A stretch of DNA of 37,299 nucleotides from Gemmatimonadota bacterium (GTDB taxonomy: Bacteria > Latescibacterota > UBA2968), in the NCBI GenBank assembly GCA_026705765.1, contig JAPPAB010000112.1:1-37299 (forward strand). The letters are read 5' to 3'. The notes beneath the pieces were generated by a model. The model worked only from the letters and a program-made list of their open reading frames with translations, did no database searches and was not told the origin of the DNA. A program made the position numbers and the translations under genes. Every line of letters starts with the position of its first letter. Within the stretch, counting starts at the first letter, position 1. This document shows, one piece after another, positions 14,199 to 23,097 of the stretch.

Positions 14199-16325
14199 TT
14201 CTTCCTGATCTTTTATCTCATCCTTTCCTTCAGGAGTATCCAAGAGATGATGTTTCATATTGTCCAAATATGCCCGGACAGGAACTGGATCTATATCTAC
14301 CTTTGGAACAGGGAGTCCACGTATCGCCTTTAATTGACTCAGTCGCATGGCTATAGATTGACGCAATTCGGATTCCAGTTTATGCCCGAGTGATTTGCAT
14401 TTTTCATGCGCTTCATAAACCACATAGGGTACAAGACGGTGCAGTTTGCGTTGTGTCATGAAATTGTGCTCTCGATCAAGAGACCATTTTGAAAGATGAA
14501 CTCCAGTTATGATACGTTCGACAGATCGACGGATCCGTTGCTCTCGAACATCGGGCGTAAGGCGACGCAAGGCATCAAGAAATTCAAATCGTGGGAAGCT
14601 GATTTGGGGCTCTCCACCTGGTTTACCGAAATAGAAGACGGCATAGTCGGCCTCCATACACATGCGAACATAAGGATCATCTTCAAGATCCTGACCAATT
14701 AACCAAGATGGCGTCCCGCCGACTGCTTGATATTCTCGATACTGGTCCTCTTGCTTTCTTGTAAAATAATCCAGCCAACCCTCCGATTCTATCCTCATAA
14801 ATCTCAAGCTTGAGTCCAATGCTGAAAACGGCCGAACGATGGCGCAGGTTCGGTAGTATTCTCTTTCTCCTATTTCAGGCAATGAGGTGAGAAGACGGGT
14901 GACGGCGACTGAATCCGTCACTAATGATACCTTGCTCAAATCCCAATTGGGATCAATGTGCCGTTTAATATACCAGTTGAGAATACGCGAAAACGTCCTT
15001 AACTGCGTCATTTTGACTGCGCCTGCGTAGATGCGATTCTCGGAATCCATAACGGATCTGAGAATGTTGTAGCTCAACGCAATGCCCTCGCGCACCACTC
15101 CGCCGTAAGATGATTGATTGCAGTAATGCTGGAATTCACGCTCTTGTGGCGTCACTGTTCCATCTCGGATTAGGATATTTGGCTTAGGGAGAAGCCCTGT
15201 ATCCTGGCTGCCAGGTGTCTCACCGTAAGCTCTAGCCACGCCTGTGATAAGCCGTTCATCAACGCGAAATTGGACGACATCCAAAGCGGCTTTTTTCATA
15301 TGTTCAAATTGGCTATCTGTCAAATCGTCATACCACGGCCGTGAAATGATCATTCCGTGGTTGTGTGGGTCTTCCAACGCCGACCGAGTCATTGGTACGC
15401 CATGATAGGGTGACGGCGGCGTATGAGGGTAGTCTGCGGGAAAATCCATATAGGCGATGCTGTTGTTGAAGGTGAGCATCAGCCTGCCCTGTTCTTCCAC
15501 CCACTGAGGAGCTGGAACTCCGCGTACATAACCGGCATGGGTGCTTCCATCGGTGCCAGCGACGATCAATGTGCTCCTTGTGGGACCATTGGCATCGATT
15601 TCCACTCGTTCTATAAAGCTTTCTCCAAATACATGCTCGGCGATAGCGGCTTGGACCGCCGACCAATCAGGCGGTCTAAATGCTTCGCCACGTTCGAGTT
15701 GGTCAAACATTTGGAAATTCCAAATCGTTGCACTGATGCCCAACTCCCCGTTAACGAAATGCCTGAGTTCATCAAACTGTCTTCGCGTATCATTGAGATG
15801 CACTAAGTCCTCAACCTCGGGATCTTGGATGATGCCCACATTATCTTCGATTTCTTCGGCACGGTCCCGGAGCATACGCAAGATTAGATCGCGTGGGTCT
15901 TCTTTGAGCAGTCGCACTGCAGCTTGGCCCAAAACCTCTTCAGCGCGTTTCTCATAGTAATCTACGGCGTCGATATAGTGTGCCAGTGCATCTGAAACAG
16001 ATAGTTCCCACAATGCAGTGTTAATGTCAGTAAGCGTATAAGTCGTAAACTCAGAAAGTTGGTCGGCGGCTCGATAGAGCGCGGCTCCGTCGGGGGAGAA
16101 ACCGTCTTCTTCGACTTGACCTTGTCGCACCAGTTTGGCGAGGGTCCGATGATAGGTTGGTAACGATGCTGTATCTTCAAGGCCGCTTTGTTCTAGATCA
16201 TTGCTTGATGGGCGTTTGGCGCGTTCCCAAATCGCTCTGATTGTCCGGTTTTGTCCGTCGGAATGTCGCCTGAGGAAGTCCACAATCCATATGCAACGGT
16301 CATGAATGCTGATTTTCGAACTCAT
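14148..16325 (-). CDS. NurA-like nuclease with large N-terminal extension
   Basis: 725 residues, much longer than archaeal NurA (about 300-450). The N-terminus (about 1-95) looks like a winged helix, followed by a charged helical stretch (about 100-200). The nuclease part starts with a strand ending in the NurA-type metal site TDGSTH (Asp259-Gly-Ser) and continues with IRDGT (Asp388), YAGAVKMTQL (Lys438) and LVTDSVAV (Asp471). In NurA nucleases these Asp residues bind manganese for end resection. The start ATG 16325 overlaps the HerA stop (ATGA), the classic HerA-NurA arrangement. The nuclease would be loaded on DNA by the HerA ring. The acidic C-terminal tail (KDEIKDQEES) is encoded opposite the end of the methyltransferase. 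Confidence 0.83.
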   Translation of the reverse strand: MSSKISIHDRCIWIVDFLRRHSDGQNRTIRAIWERAKRPSSNDLEQSGLEDTASLPTYHRTLAKLVRQGQVEEDGFSPDGAALYRAADQLSEFTTYTLTDINTALWELSVSDALAHYIDAVDYYEKRAEEVLGQAAVRLLKEDPRDLILRMLRDRAEEIEDNVGIIQDPEVEDLVHLNDTRRQFDELRHFVNGELGISATIWNFQMFDQLERGEAFRPPDWSAVQAAIAEHVFGESFIERVEIDANGPTRSTLIVAGTDGSTHAGYVRGVPAPQWVEEQGRLMLTFNNSIAYMDFPADYPHTPPSPYHGVPMTRSALEDPHNHGMIISRPWYDDLTDSQFEHMKKAALDVVQFRVDERLITGVARAYGETPGSQDTGLLPKPNILIRDGTVTPQEREFQHYCNQSSYGGVVREGIALSYNILRSVMDSENRIYAGAVKMTQLRTFSRILNWYIKRHIDPNWDLSKVSLVTDSVAVTRLLTSLPEIGEREYYRTCAIVRPFSALDSSLRFMRIESEGWLDYFTRKQEDQYREYQAVGGTPSWLIGQDLEDDPYVRMCMEADYAVFYFGKPGGEPQISFPRFEFLDALRRLTPDVREQRIRRSVERIITGVHLSKWSLDREHNFMTQRKLHRLVPYVVYEAHEKCKSLGHKLESELRQSIAMRLSQLKAIRGLPVPKVDIDPVPVRAYLDNMKHHLLDTPEGKDEIKDQEESTGNEGTDMTPNGGSQ

Positions 16326-17950
16326 GAATTGTCTCCTTCACAGCCTTTTTTGAAATCATCCAACGACTTTCGTCCATCCCATCCCTTACGAGCGAGATCT
16401 GAAAAGATATCGGGAGTTTGACCACCTACTTGGGTTTTGCGTTTGCGAATGTCGATGACTACGGCATGTTTCACTGTCTCTGAGACACCCGTCACCAGAC
16501 ACGTCCCTCGTGGCAACTTGGGCAATTGGCGAATCACTCCTTCAGGTGCATCTGCAAATACGCCCCGCAGAGAATCAAGTTGATCAGGTTCAATAGCGAA
16601 GATCAGTCGGGTGAGCAACCGCTTGAGGATAGCCCGATCCATATCAGCCGGACTCTGAGTAGTCAATATAAGACCAATGCGATAATGGCGACCAATACGG
16701 GCGATTTCGCGCAGCACTTGGGTAGTAACTACGTCCTCATTGTTCGGCGCAATAAGGTGTGCCTCATCAATAGACAGCACCACAAATGGAATCTTCCGGG
16801 CCTTCGCCAGCCGCTGGATGTCGCGTGCGACGGAGGCGGCGATCAAGCGAAGTTCAGATACTAGGCGACCTGTACAGTCGATATTGATGATTTTACCTGG
16901 TCGAAGTTGCTGTTCCCATGCGAATGGGTTTCCAATAAAATCGATGTATTGAAGGCTACGAGCACGTTGGATCGCTGGCAGTAATGTGTTGGGGCTGTCC
17001 ATTTTGAGTTCAGGTGCCACTTCTTCGATGCGTCGAATTAGATCGCCAACGCCAAAATGTTCACCTCTGGCGAGGACTTTTTGCACCAGCAGACTATTGT
17101 GCGCATAGGCGATAAGCGTCGCAATGTTCGTAGATTTATTGATGCCGGGAATCGCATCCAGTACATCTTCAGACTCTAGGGCACTCAAAGGTAGCGAGAA
17201 ATACCCACCTGGTCTCACATTGAGCCCTCCGAGGTCTTCCGTCGCACCTACCATTTCGCCCATCGGGTCAATATTGATCTGGGGCACGCCATGCATAGCC
17301 AGTTCTTCGGCGACGACGCCACGTGCATACGATTTACCTCGGCCAATACCTCCAGCGATAAACATATGTGTCTGCACAATGTCTCGTTGAAGCAATGCAG
17401 TGATCCCAGCGAGTCCATGCACTTTGCCGAGGTCTATACCTGTCTCAAGTGATGGAGCAAAACTCAAGGCCTCGGCAATGAATTCCGGTGGAACTTCGAC
17501 AACAGGCCATCCTGAAAGTGGTAATGTTTCCACACTTTCGATCCTATTTAGCGAACCATCTGAATTAACAATCGCTTCCTCAAGAAGCTCAGCTTCAGCG
17601 ACGCGATAAATAACTGTGCTACGGCCTTCAGGAGCATAACGTGTCTCAAAAGGAATGACATCCGCGACTGTTGAGCTTTCAGCGTCTTCATGGGGGTTGT
17701 GCTCCTGCATCTGTTCAACCCGAATAAGTGTTAAGATTCGCTCACCCGATGGCCGATGCCCTCGTACGCCAACGATCCTACCAACACCGGTATGCATCCC
17801 AGGTTGGATACGAAATATGACCTGATCCATATTAGGAGTCGTTCCCTCAGAAACGATTCGTCCAAGCACTGGTTCATTGGGGTCGACATCGGTGCCAACC
17901 AGAGGCAATTGATCGCGACCTTGAACGGTTGGGGTCTGAGTAGTTGTCAT
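16322..17950 (-). CDS. HerA-type hexameric DNA translocase ATPase
   Basis: 542 residues. The N-terminal beta-barrel (HAS-like, about 25-150) is followed by the FtsK/HerA RecA-like core: Walker A GGIGRGKS (200-207), Walker B VVLSIDEAH with Asp395-Glu396, and TTQSP (about 430-434) as sensor. The C-terminal GTCLVTGV strand matches HerA. HerA forms a hexameric ring that pumps double-stranded DNA and works with NurA nuclease. The start at 17950 is preferred to 17965 because GGGAGG sits eight bases upstream. In bacteria HerA genes often sit in defence contexts (for example with SIR2 or DUF4297 nucleases); here the partners are NurA-like and a C5 methyltransferase. Confidence 0.93.
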   Translation of the reverse strand: MTTTQTPTVQGRDQLPLVGTDVDPNEPVLGRIVSEGTTPNMDQVIFRIQPGMHTGVGRIVGVRGHRPSGERILTLIRVEQMQEHNPHEDAESSTVADVIPFETRYAPEGRSTVIYRVAEAELLEEAIVNSDGSLNRIESVETLPLSGWPVVEVPPEFIAEALSFAPSLETGIDLGKVHGLAGITALLQRDIVQTHMFIAGGIGRGKSYARGVVAEELAMHGVPQINIDPMGEMVGATEDLGGLNVRPGGYFSLPLSALESEDVLDAIPGINKSTNIATLIAYAHNSLLVQKVLARGEHFGVGDLIRRIEEVAPELKMDSPNTLLPAIQRARSLQYIDFIGNPFAWEQQLRPGKIINIDCTGRLVSELRLIAASVARDIQRLAKARKIPFVVLSIDEAHLIAPNNEDVVTTQVLREIARIGRHYRIGLILTTQSPADMDRAILKRLLTRLIFAIEPDQLDSLRGVFADAPEGVIRQLPKLPRGTCLVTGVSETVKHAVVIDIRKRKTQVGGQTPDIFSDLARKGWDGRKSLDDFKKGCEGDNS

Positions 17951-18024
17951 GGTGATACCTCCCAAAAAAGAATTTGTAAGCTACATTTGTTTTGCATTTT
18001 GCATTTTTTAGAAACGCTGAATGA

Positions 18025-18053
18025 AGAATAAGAATTTAAATTGCTTTTGTCAA
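18025..18053 (-). promoter_or_regulatory. Sigma70-type promoter of herA-nurA operon
   Basis: On the minus strand TTGACA (18053-18048), 17-base spacer, TATTCT (18030-18025, 4/6). The leader to ATG 17950 would be about 65-70 bases and contains a tandem TTTTGCA repeat (plus-strand reading, 17991-18004). It lies back to back with a plus-strand TTGACA at 18098. Confidence 0.6.
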
Positions 18054-18097
18054 GGGCGGTTTTTACTCCGTGGTTAACTTTTTGCGTTCCGTTCTCC

Positions 18098-18126
18098 TTG
18101 ACAACTCCTCTTGAACATCGTAGATA
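18098..18126 (+). promoter_or_regulatory. Possible promoter for small membrane protein and catabolic operon
   Basis: TTGACA (18098-18103), 17-base spacer, then TAGATA (18121-18126), a weak -10. It would drive the small ORF at 18211 and perhaps the dehydrogenase-aminotransferase genes that follow. Confidence 0.35.
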
Positions 18127-18210
18127 AAGTCGAAGAATAGAGAATTTCAGATGGATCAAATGATGGCAAAAGGGCAGGTTGAAATTGATAAAAAAGGTAA
18201 GGAGAACCCA

Positions 18211-18357
18211 ATGGAGCACATTTTTCCGATGACACTAACCGTCCTGTATTTGGCTAGCCTTGTTTTTTTAGTCTATATGGTCCTGAGATTTGTTCGCAGT
18301 ATCGAAAGCATAGCCGATAGCATAAAACGCATCGCCGACACACGAGAATCGCTGTAA
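18211..18357 (+). CDS. Small single-pass membrane protein
   Basis: 48 residues: one clear transmembrane helix (about 5-27, MTLTVLYLASLVFLVYMVL), then an amphipathic, mixed-charge helix (RSIESIADSIKRIADTRE). ATG 18211 has AAGGAGA six bases upstream; the frame is open back to 18151, but that ATG has no binding site and would add a hydrophilic lead of 20 residues. Function unknown. It lies between the HerA promoter and a dehydrogenase gene, so it could belong to either the defence island or the catabolic run. Confidence 0.6.
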   Translation: MEHIFPMTLTVLYLASLVFLVYMVLRFVRSIESIADSIKRIADTRESL

Positions 18358-18412
18358 AGGGTGCTTTTATACTCGTTTCGACAATATTCCTAATCGAAAA
18401 TGGTGAAAACCT

Positions 18413-19420
18413 ATGAAAAAAGCCATACTCCACGGTCCGCGGGACCTTCGCATTGAAGAGCACCCGCTTGATACAAGCGCGCTTGGTGCTGATGAGGTCT
18501 GGGTTGAAACGCAGATCAGCGCGTTTAAAATTGGAACAGATCGGGGCAATTTTGAAGGCGCAGATCGCGTACCGGGTGCGCCGGACTATCCGCGATTCGT
18601 TGGCGATAGCAATCTGGGTATTGTTCGCGGGATTGGTACGGAGGTCACGCGTTTTGAGGTTGGCGATCGCGTTGTGGCGACTCAGCCTCACCAATCTGAA
18701 TACATCATAAGCCAGTTTGGTGATATTTTCAAAATACCCCCTGATGCCGATGATGAAGATGCTGTGTATGCACACCTCTATGCGCTCAGCGCACATTGTT
18801 ACCACAAAGCATTATTTAGACCCGGCGAAAATGTCGCCGTTGTTGGTCTGGGTGTTCTCGGCCTGGGGGCAGTCGCTTTAGGTCCTCTGTTTGGTGCCCG
18901 CGTCGTTGGGCTTGGAAATAGTTCCATCAGGTTAGATATGGCAAAACAAATGGGTGCTCATGCGGCTTATTTATCAGACGATCCAGACCTCGAAGAGAAA
19001 CTCGACGCTTTTACAAATGGAAGAGGCATTGATCTGGTTATTCTGACGGCGAATCCCTGGCCGGCTTTCAAAACATCTGTTGAAATTGTGCGGCAAAATG
19101 GCCGGGTCTCTATCGTCAGTCTTCTGGGGCGGGGTGAACCTCCGCTTGATTTTAACCCTCTGGCAATGGAGTGGTTTTACGCCAAGGGGATATCTCTGGT
19201 TGCCGTGCATGGAGAGGATGCCCAATTATATCCGCATGCCGATACATCGGGTCATTTGGGTCATTGCGATCACGTTCTTTCTCTTATGGGAGAAAAAAAA
19301 CTTCAGCCCAGCCGTCTTATTACGCACCGTTTGCATTACACGGAAATGGTCCAGGCTTATGAAATGGCCTATGTGCGTGAAAAATCCATGCTGGGTGTCA
19401 TTTTTAATTGGCGGGAATAG
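18413..19420 (+). CDS. MDR-family dehydrogenase/reductase
   Basis: 335 residues with a GroES-like domain and a Rossmann domain (VVGLGVLGLGAVAL, about 141-154). The catalytic zinc cysteine seen in alcohol dehydrogenases is absent: the region reads ISAFKIGTDRGNFEG. It is therefore a zinc-independent or atypical MDR enzyme, in the style of bacteriochlorophyllide or threonine-type dehydrogenase relatives. The substrate is unknown. The Shine-Dalgarno is weak. The next gene starts three bases after its stop, and the aminotransferase there suggests a two-step oxidation/transamination of an alcohol to an amine or the reverse. Confidence 0.87.
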   Translation: MKKAILHGPRDLRIEEHPLDTSALGADEVWVETQISAFKIGTDRGNFEGADRVPGAPDYPRFVGDSNLGIVRGIGTEVTRFEVGDRVVATQPHQSEYIISQFGDIFKIPPDADDEDAVYAHLYALSAHCYHKALFRPGENVAVVGLGVLGLGAVALGPLFGARVVGLGNSSIRLDMAKQMGAHAAYLSDDPDLEEKLDAFTNGRGIDLVILTANPWPAFKTSVEIVRQNGRVSIVSLLGRGEPPLDFNPLAMEWFYAKGISLVAVHGEDAQLYPHADTSGHLGHCDHVLSLMGEKKLQPSRLITHRLHYTEMVQAYEMAYVREKSMLGVIFNWRE

Positions 19421-19423
19421 GCT

Positions 19424-20755
19424 ATGTTACACGATGTCACGAGATCTTTAGAGCTTTATAAAAAAGCGGGAGAACGCATTCCGGGTTGGACACAACTCAT
19501 CAGCCGAAGGGCTGACCGGGTTGCAAATGGCGTTAGTCCTCTCTATGTCGCGCGATCAAAAGGCGCGCGATTTGTCGATGTTGATGGCAACGAGTATATC
19601 GATTGGATCCGCGCTTTGGGGGCTATTATTTTGGGATATGCAGATCCCGTTGTCGATGGCGCTGTTAAAAAACAGATTGATCTGGGTAGCCTGCATTCCA
19701 TGAATAGTGCGCTCGAAATTGAGCTTGCAGATGAGTTGATCAATACCATACCGAGTGCTGAAATGGTGCGCTATACAAAAGGGGGAGGGGAAGCCTGTGC
19801 GGTGGCGGCTCGCATCGCTCGGGGTACGACCAATCGAGATGTCATTCTTTTTTGCGGTTATCACGGGTGGCACGATTGGTATCAATCGGCAAATTATCTC
19901 GTCGATCCCGAGAGTGGAGAATATCCCTTTGCCGGTATTGAGCCGATTGGCGTACCGCGTGCGCTGGCGGGAACGGCGATTCCATTTACCTATGGCGATC
20001 TCGACATGCTCGGCCGTTTACTGAACGAATATCAGGGCGAGGTTGCCGCTGTTATGATGGAGCCAGCTCGGTCTGAGTACCCCGAAGAGGGGTATCTCGA
20101 AGGGGTCAAAGAACTCGCTCGCAGGCACGGCGCTTTGCTCATCTTCGACGAAGTCTCCTGCGGTTGGCGCGAGTCTCTTGGCGGTATGCAGAAGTATTTG
20201 GGTGTTACGCCAGATATTACGGTGATTGCCAAAGGCATGTCCAATGGGTATCCGATGGGGGCTGTTGTTGGATCGCGCGAGGCGATGGAACCCGCTAAAG
20301 CGATGTTTATTTCCAGTTCGTATTGGAGTGACAATATCGGTCCTGTTGCATCACTTACGACCATCCGCGAACTCAAAAGGCGCAATAGCGAGGCACACCT
20401 GGCCGAAATGGGTCAAAAAGTGGCGGGGGCAATTGACGAAGCCGTCTCGTCTGCTGGTCTTTCGGGATCGTGTAAGGGATTTCCCGCAACGCCTAATCTG
20501 GTGCTCGATTTGCCCGATGAAGCATTGCACGGCAAGGTCCAGACGCTTTTTATTCAGGAGATGGCTCGCCGGGGTGTGCATTGTTACATGGGCTTTGGGC
20601 CTACGCTTGCACATACCGAAGAGGATGTGCGTATTACTGCTGATGCGGTTGAAGCCTCTTTGCGCGTCGTAAAGCAGGGGCTTGAAAATGATTCTATCGA
20701 CGATCTGCTCATTTGCGATCTGCACTCGGAACCCTTCCGCCGGATTGTTCGATAA
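19424..20755 (+). CDS. Class III PLP aminotransferase (glutamate-1-semialdehyde aminomutase-like)
   Basis: 443 residues, the usual length. The N-terminus GARFVDVDGNEYIDW, TKGGGEACAVAARIAR (phosphate-binding), Asp242 in LLIFDEV and Schiff-base Lys270 in VIAKGMSNGYPMG are all present. It would move an amino group on a small substrate or act as an aminomutase. It is probably not the heme-pathway enzyme, since the neighbours are catabolic. The gene follows the MDR gene after three bases, and the next gene starts ten bases after it. Confidence 0.92.
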   Translation: MLHDVTRSLELYKKAGERIPGWTQLISRRADRVANGVSPLYVARSKGARFVDVDGNEYIDWIRALGAIILGYADPVVDGAVKKQIDLGSLHSMNSALEIELADELINTIPSAEMVRYTKGGGEACAVAARIARGTTNRDVILFCGYHGWHDWYQSANYLVDPESGEYPFAGIEPIGVPRALAGTAIPFTYGDLDMLGRLLNEYQGEVAAVMMEPARSEYPEEGYLEGVKELARRHGALLIFDEVSCGWRESLGGMQKYLGVTPDITVIAKGMSNGYPMGAVVGSREAMEPAKAMFISSSYWSDNIGPVASLTTIRELKRRNSEAHLAEMGQKVAGAIDEAVSSAGLSGSCKGFPATPNLVLDLPDEALHGKVQTLFIQEMARRGVHCYMGFGPTLAHTEEDVRITADAVEASLRVVKQGLENDSIDDLLICDLHSEPFRRIVR

Positions 20756-20765
20756 AGGAGAAAAA

Positions 20766-23063
20766 ATGGCATTGACAATTGACGAAAGGCCCGCACAGCC
20801 AGGGGAATGGGGATTTAGACCGGAAAATGTGACGACTGAAGAAACGCCACCTGCATTTGTGTGGTGCCCACAGGAGAATGCTGCGAGCTATGATATCCAG
20901 TGTGCGCGGGTCGCGGATTTTTCAGAGATCGCGTACGAGGTGAGGGGATTGACATATACGGTTCACCGCCCAGCGGAGGTGTTTGAGTCGGGGCAGTGGT
21001 ACTGGCGGTTCCGATTTGTCGATAGGGGAGGAAAGGTGTCGGATTGGAGTTCGGGACGCGCTTTTGTAATTGACCAGAATGCAAATGCATTGCTTTTGCC
21101 CAAACGCAGTGAATTGATTGGGCGCATCCCAAAGAGCCATCCGCGCCTGTTTGTGCGTCCAGAGGATTTGGATGGCTTGCGCGCACGGGCACGGGGAGAC
21201 CTGAAACCGATTTACGACGATCTGGTCGCAACATGCGAAGATATTTTGGCTGATATGCCATCTACGAAAGAACCACCCCTGTATCCCGAGGGGACTGTTG
21301 TTCTGAGTGAGGAATGGCGGGAGATCTGGTGGGGAAATCGAATGTACACAATCCGCGTGTTAAACAGCGCGGCGACGCTGGCTTTTACGCGGCTTTTGGG
21401 TGGGCAAGATCACTATGGTGAGAAGGCGAAAGAACTGCTGCTGGCGTGTGCCCAATGGGATCCCCTGGGGGCGACGGGTTATCGATATAATGATGAAGCG
21501 GGTATGCCCTACAACTACTATTTTTGTCGCACTTATACGTTTGTGAACGATTTGTTGAGCGAAGAAGAGCGCGATGTATGCCGGGCGGTGATGAAGGTAC
21601 AGGGGCAGGAGATGTACGATCATCTGGCGACTGAGATGCGCTATTTGTGGCATCCTTATGGCAGTCATGCTGGTCGCGCCTGGCATTTTTTGGGTGAGAT
21701 TGGCGTGGCGTTTTTGGATGAGATTCCCGAGGCGGAGGAGTGGGTGTGGTTCGCTATGAATGTGTTTGGCGCCGTGTATCCCGCGTGGTGCGATGAGGAT
21801 GGTGGTTGGCACCAGGGATTGCAATACTGGGCGAGTTATGTTCAGCGCTTTACGTGGTGGGCGGATATCATGCAGGCGGCAATGGGGATTGATGCGTACT
21901 GCAAACCGTATTTTGCACGCGCTGGCGATTTTCCGATGTATTTTCAGCCTCCCGGTACGCGAGGGGGTGGCATAGGCGATTTGACGACGATGAGAACGTC
22001 GGATCAGAATTGCGATTTGATGCGCACGCTGGCGGCTCAGGCGCGCAATCCATACTGGCAGTGGTATGTGGATATGCACCCTGAGAAAGTGAAAGAGGAG
22101 ACGAGAGAGCGTCGGTTGGATGCCGTGGGTGCTGGTCAGTCGCTCTATATCGATTTTGTGCGGGGTGCGTTGCCAGAAGTGCATGCAAAAGCACCGGTGA
22201 GTTTGCCTTCCTCAAAATGTTTTCGCGGCACGGGGTTGGTGGCGATGAATTCAGATTTGAGGGATGGGAAAAACAATGTGTCGGTCATTTTTAAAAGCAG
22301 TCCATTGGGATCACAGAGTCACGGGTTTGACGCGCAAAATTCGTTTTCGCTATTTGCTTTTGGCGAGCGTTTATTGATCCACACAGGGGAGCGCGATATT
22401 CACGGCAGCGACCACCACAAGAATTGGATGCACCATACAAAGTCGGTCAATTGCATTGGTGTAAATGGCGAGAGTCAGTTGCGCAACCAGGCTGCGGCAA
22501 TGGGTGAAATTCTGGATTTTCAAACGTCGGATGTATTTGATTATGTGGTTGGCGAAGCCGCCCCGGCCTATGGGGGAAAGCTGAAAAAATTTATGCGGCA
22601 TATTTTGTTTGCCAAACCCGATGCGGTGGTGATTTACGATACGGTGGTGGCACCTGAGGCTTCGATATTTCAGTATTATTTGCACGCTGAAACGGAGATG
22701 GATATCGAGGGACAGACGCTAAAAATCACAACGGGTGGCGCGGGCTGTGTGGTGTCTCTGCTACGTCCAAAAAATTTGAAAATCAGTCAGACCGATCAGT
22801 TTGATCCTCCGCCGAGGGAACGCGTTCAACTCAGAGAGTATCACGTGACGGCTGAGACGACGATACCTCAGGAAGAGGCCACATTTATCGCGGTATTGCG
22901 ACCGCACAGGACGGGGGATGTGCCCGAAGGCGATCCGGTTCTGATGGATGATGGAACGCTGATGGTGCCGTTGTCCGATGGGGAGTTGAAGGTTTGGGTG
23001 GGTGAGACATTGCGCGCGGAGAAAAGTGATCAAAGCGGTGCTGTGCTGGCAACATTGTGTTGA
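20766..23063 (+). CDS. DUF4962/heparinase II-III-type polysaccharide lyase
   Basis: 765 residues. The N-terminal domain (about 1-100) is a fibronectin-like DUF4962 unit (WGFRPENVTTEETPPAFVW, WYWRFRFVD). It is followed by an alpha-toroid (about 110-490) with HPYGSHAGRAWHFLGE and the QYWASYVQRF Tyr region, and a beta-sandwich starting at SHGFDAQNSFSL with MHHTKSVNCIGVNG, typical of heparinase II/III. Such enzymes cleave uronic-acid-containing polymers by beta-elimination. It has no signal peptide at the chosen start (ATG 20766 with AAAGGAG), so it would act on imported oligosaccharides, or export is by another route. An upstream in-frame ATG at 20682 lies inside the aminotransferase. Confidence 0.88.
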   Translation: MALTIDERPAQPGEWGFRPENVTTEETPPAFVWCPQENAASYDIQCARVADFSEIAYEVRGLTYTVHRPAEVFESGQWYWRFRFVDRGGKVSDWSSGRAFVIDQNANALLLPKRSELIGRIPKSHPRLFVRPEDLDGLRARARGDLKPIYDDLVATCEDILADMPSTKEPPLYPEGTVVLSEEWREIWWGNRMYTIRVLNSAATLAFTRLLGGQDHYGEKAKELLLACAQWDPLGATGYRYNDEAGMPYNYYFCRTYTFVNDLLSEEERDVCRAVMKVQGQEMYDHLATEMRYLWHPYGSHAGRAWHFLGEIGVAFLDEIPEAEEWVWFAMNVFGAVYPAWCDEDGGWHQGLQYWASYVQRFTWWADIMQAAMGIDAYCKPYFARAGDFPMYFQPPGTRGGGIGDLTTMRTSDQNCDLMRTLAAQARNPYWQWYVDMHPEKVKEETRERRLDAVGAGQSLYIDFVRGALPEVHAKAPVSLPSSKCFRGTGLVAMNSDLRDGKNNVSVIFKSSPLGSQSHGFDAQNSFSLFAFGERLLIHTGERDIHGSDHHKNWMHHTKSVNCIGVNGESQLRNQAAAMGEILDFQTSDVFDYVVGEAAPAYGGKLKKFMRHILFAKPDAVVIYDTVVAPEASIFQYYLHAETEMDIEGQTLKITTGGAGCVVSLLRPKNLKISQTDQFDPPPRERVQLREYHVTAETTIPQEEATFIAVLRPHRTGDVPEGDPVLMDDGTLMVPLSDGELKVWVGETLRAEKSDQSGAVLATLC

Positions 23064-23097
23064 GCCTCGCAGACCTCTGTGTAGAAGAGGGTGAGAG

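Noticed and set aside
12000-18400. Prophage or integrative element
   Set aside because: No integrase, transposase, tRNA, phage structural gene or flanking direct repeat seen; an island by content only.
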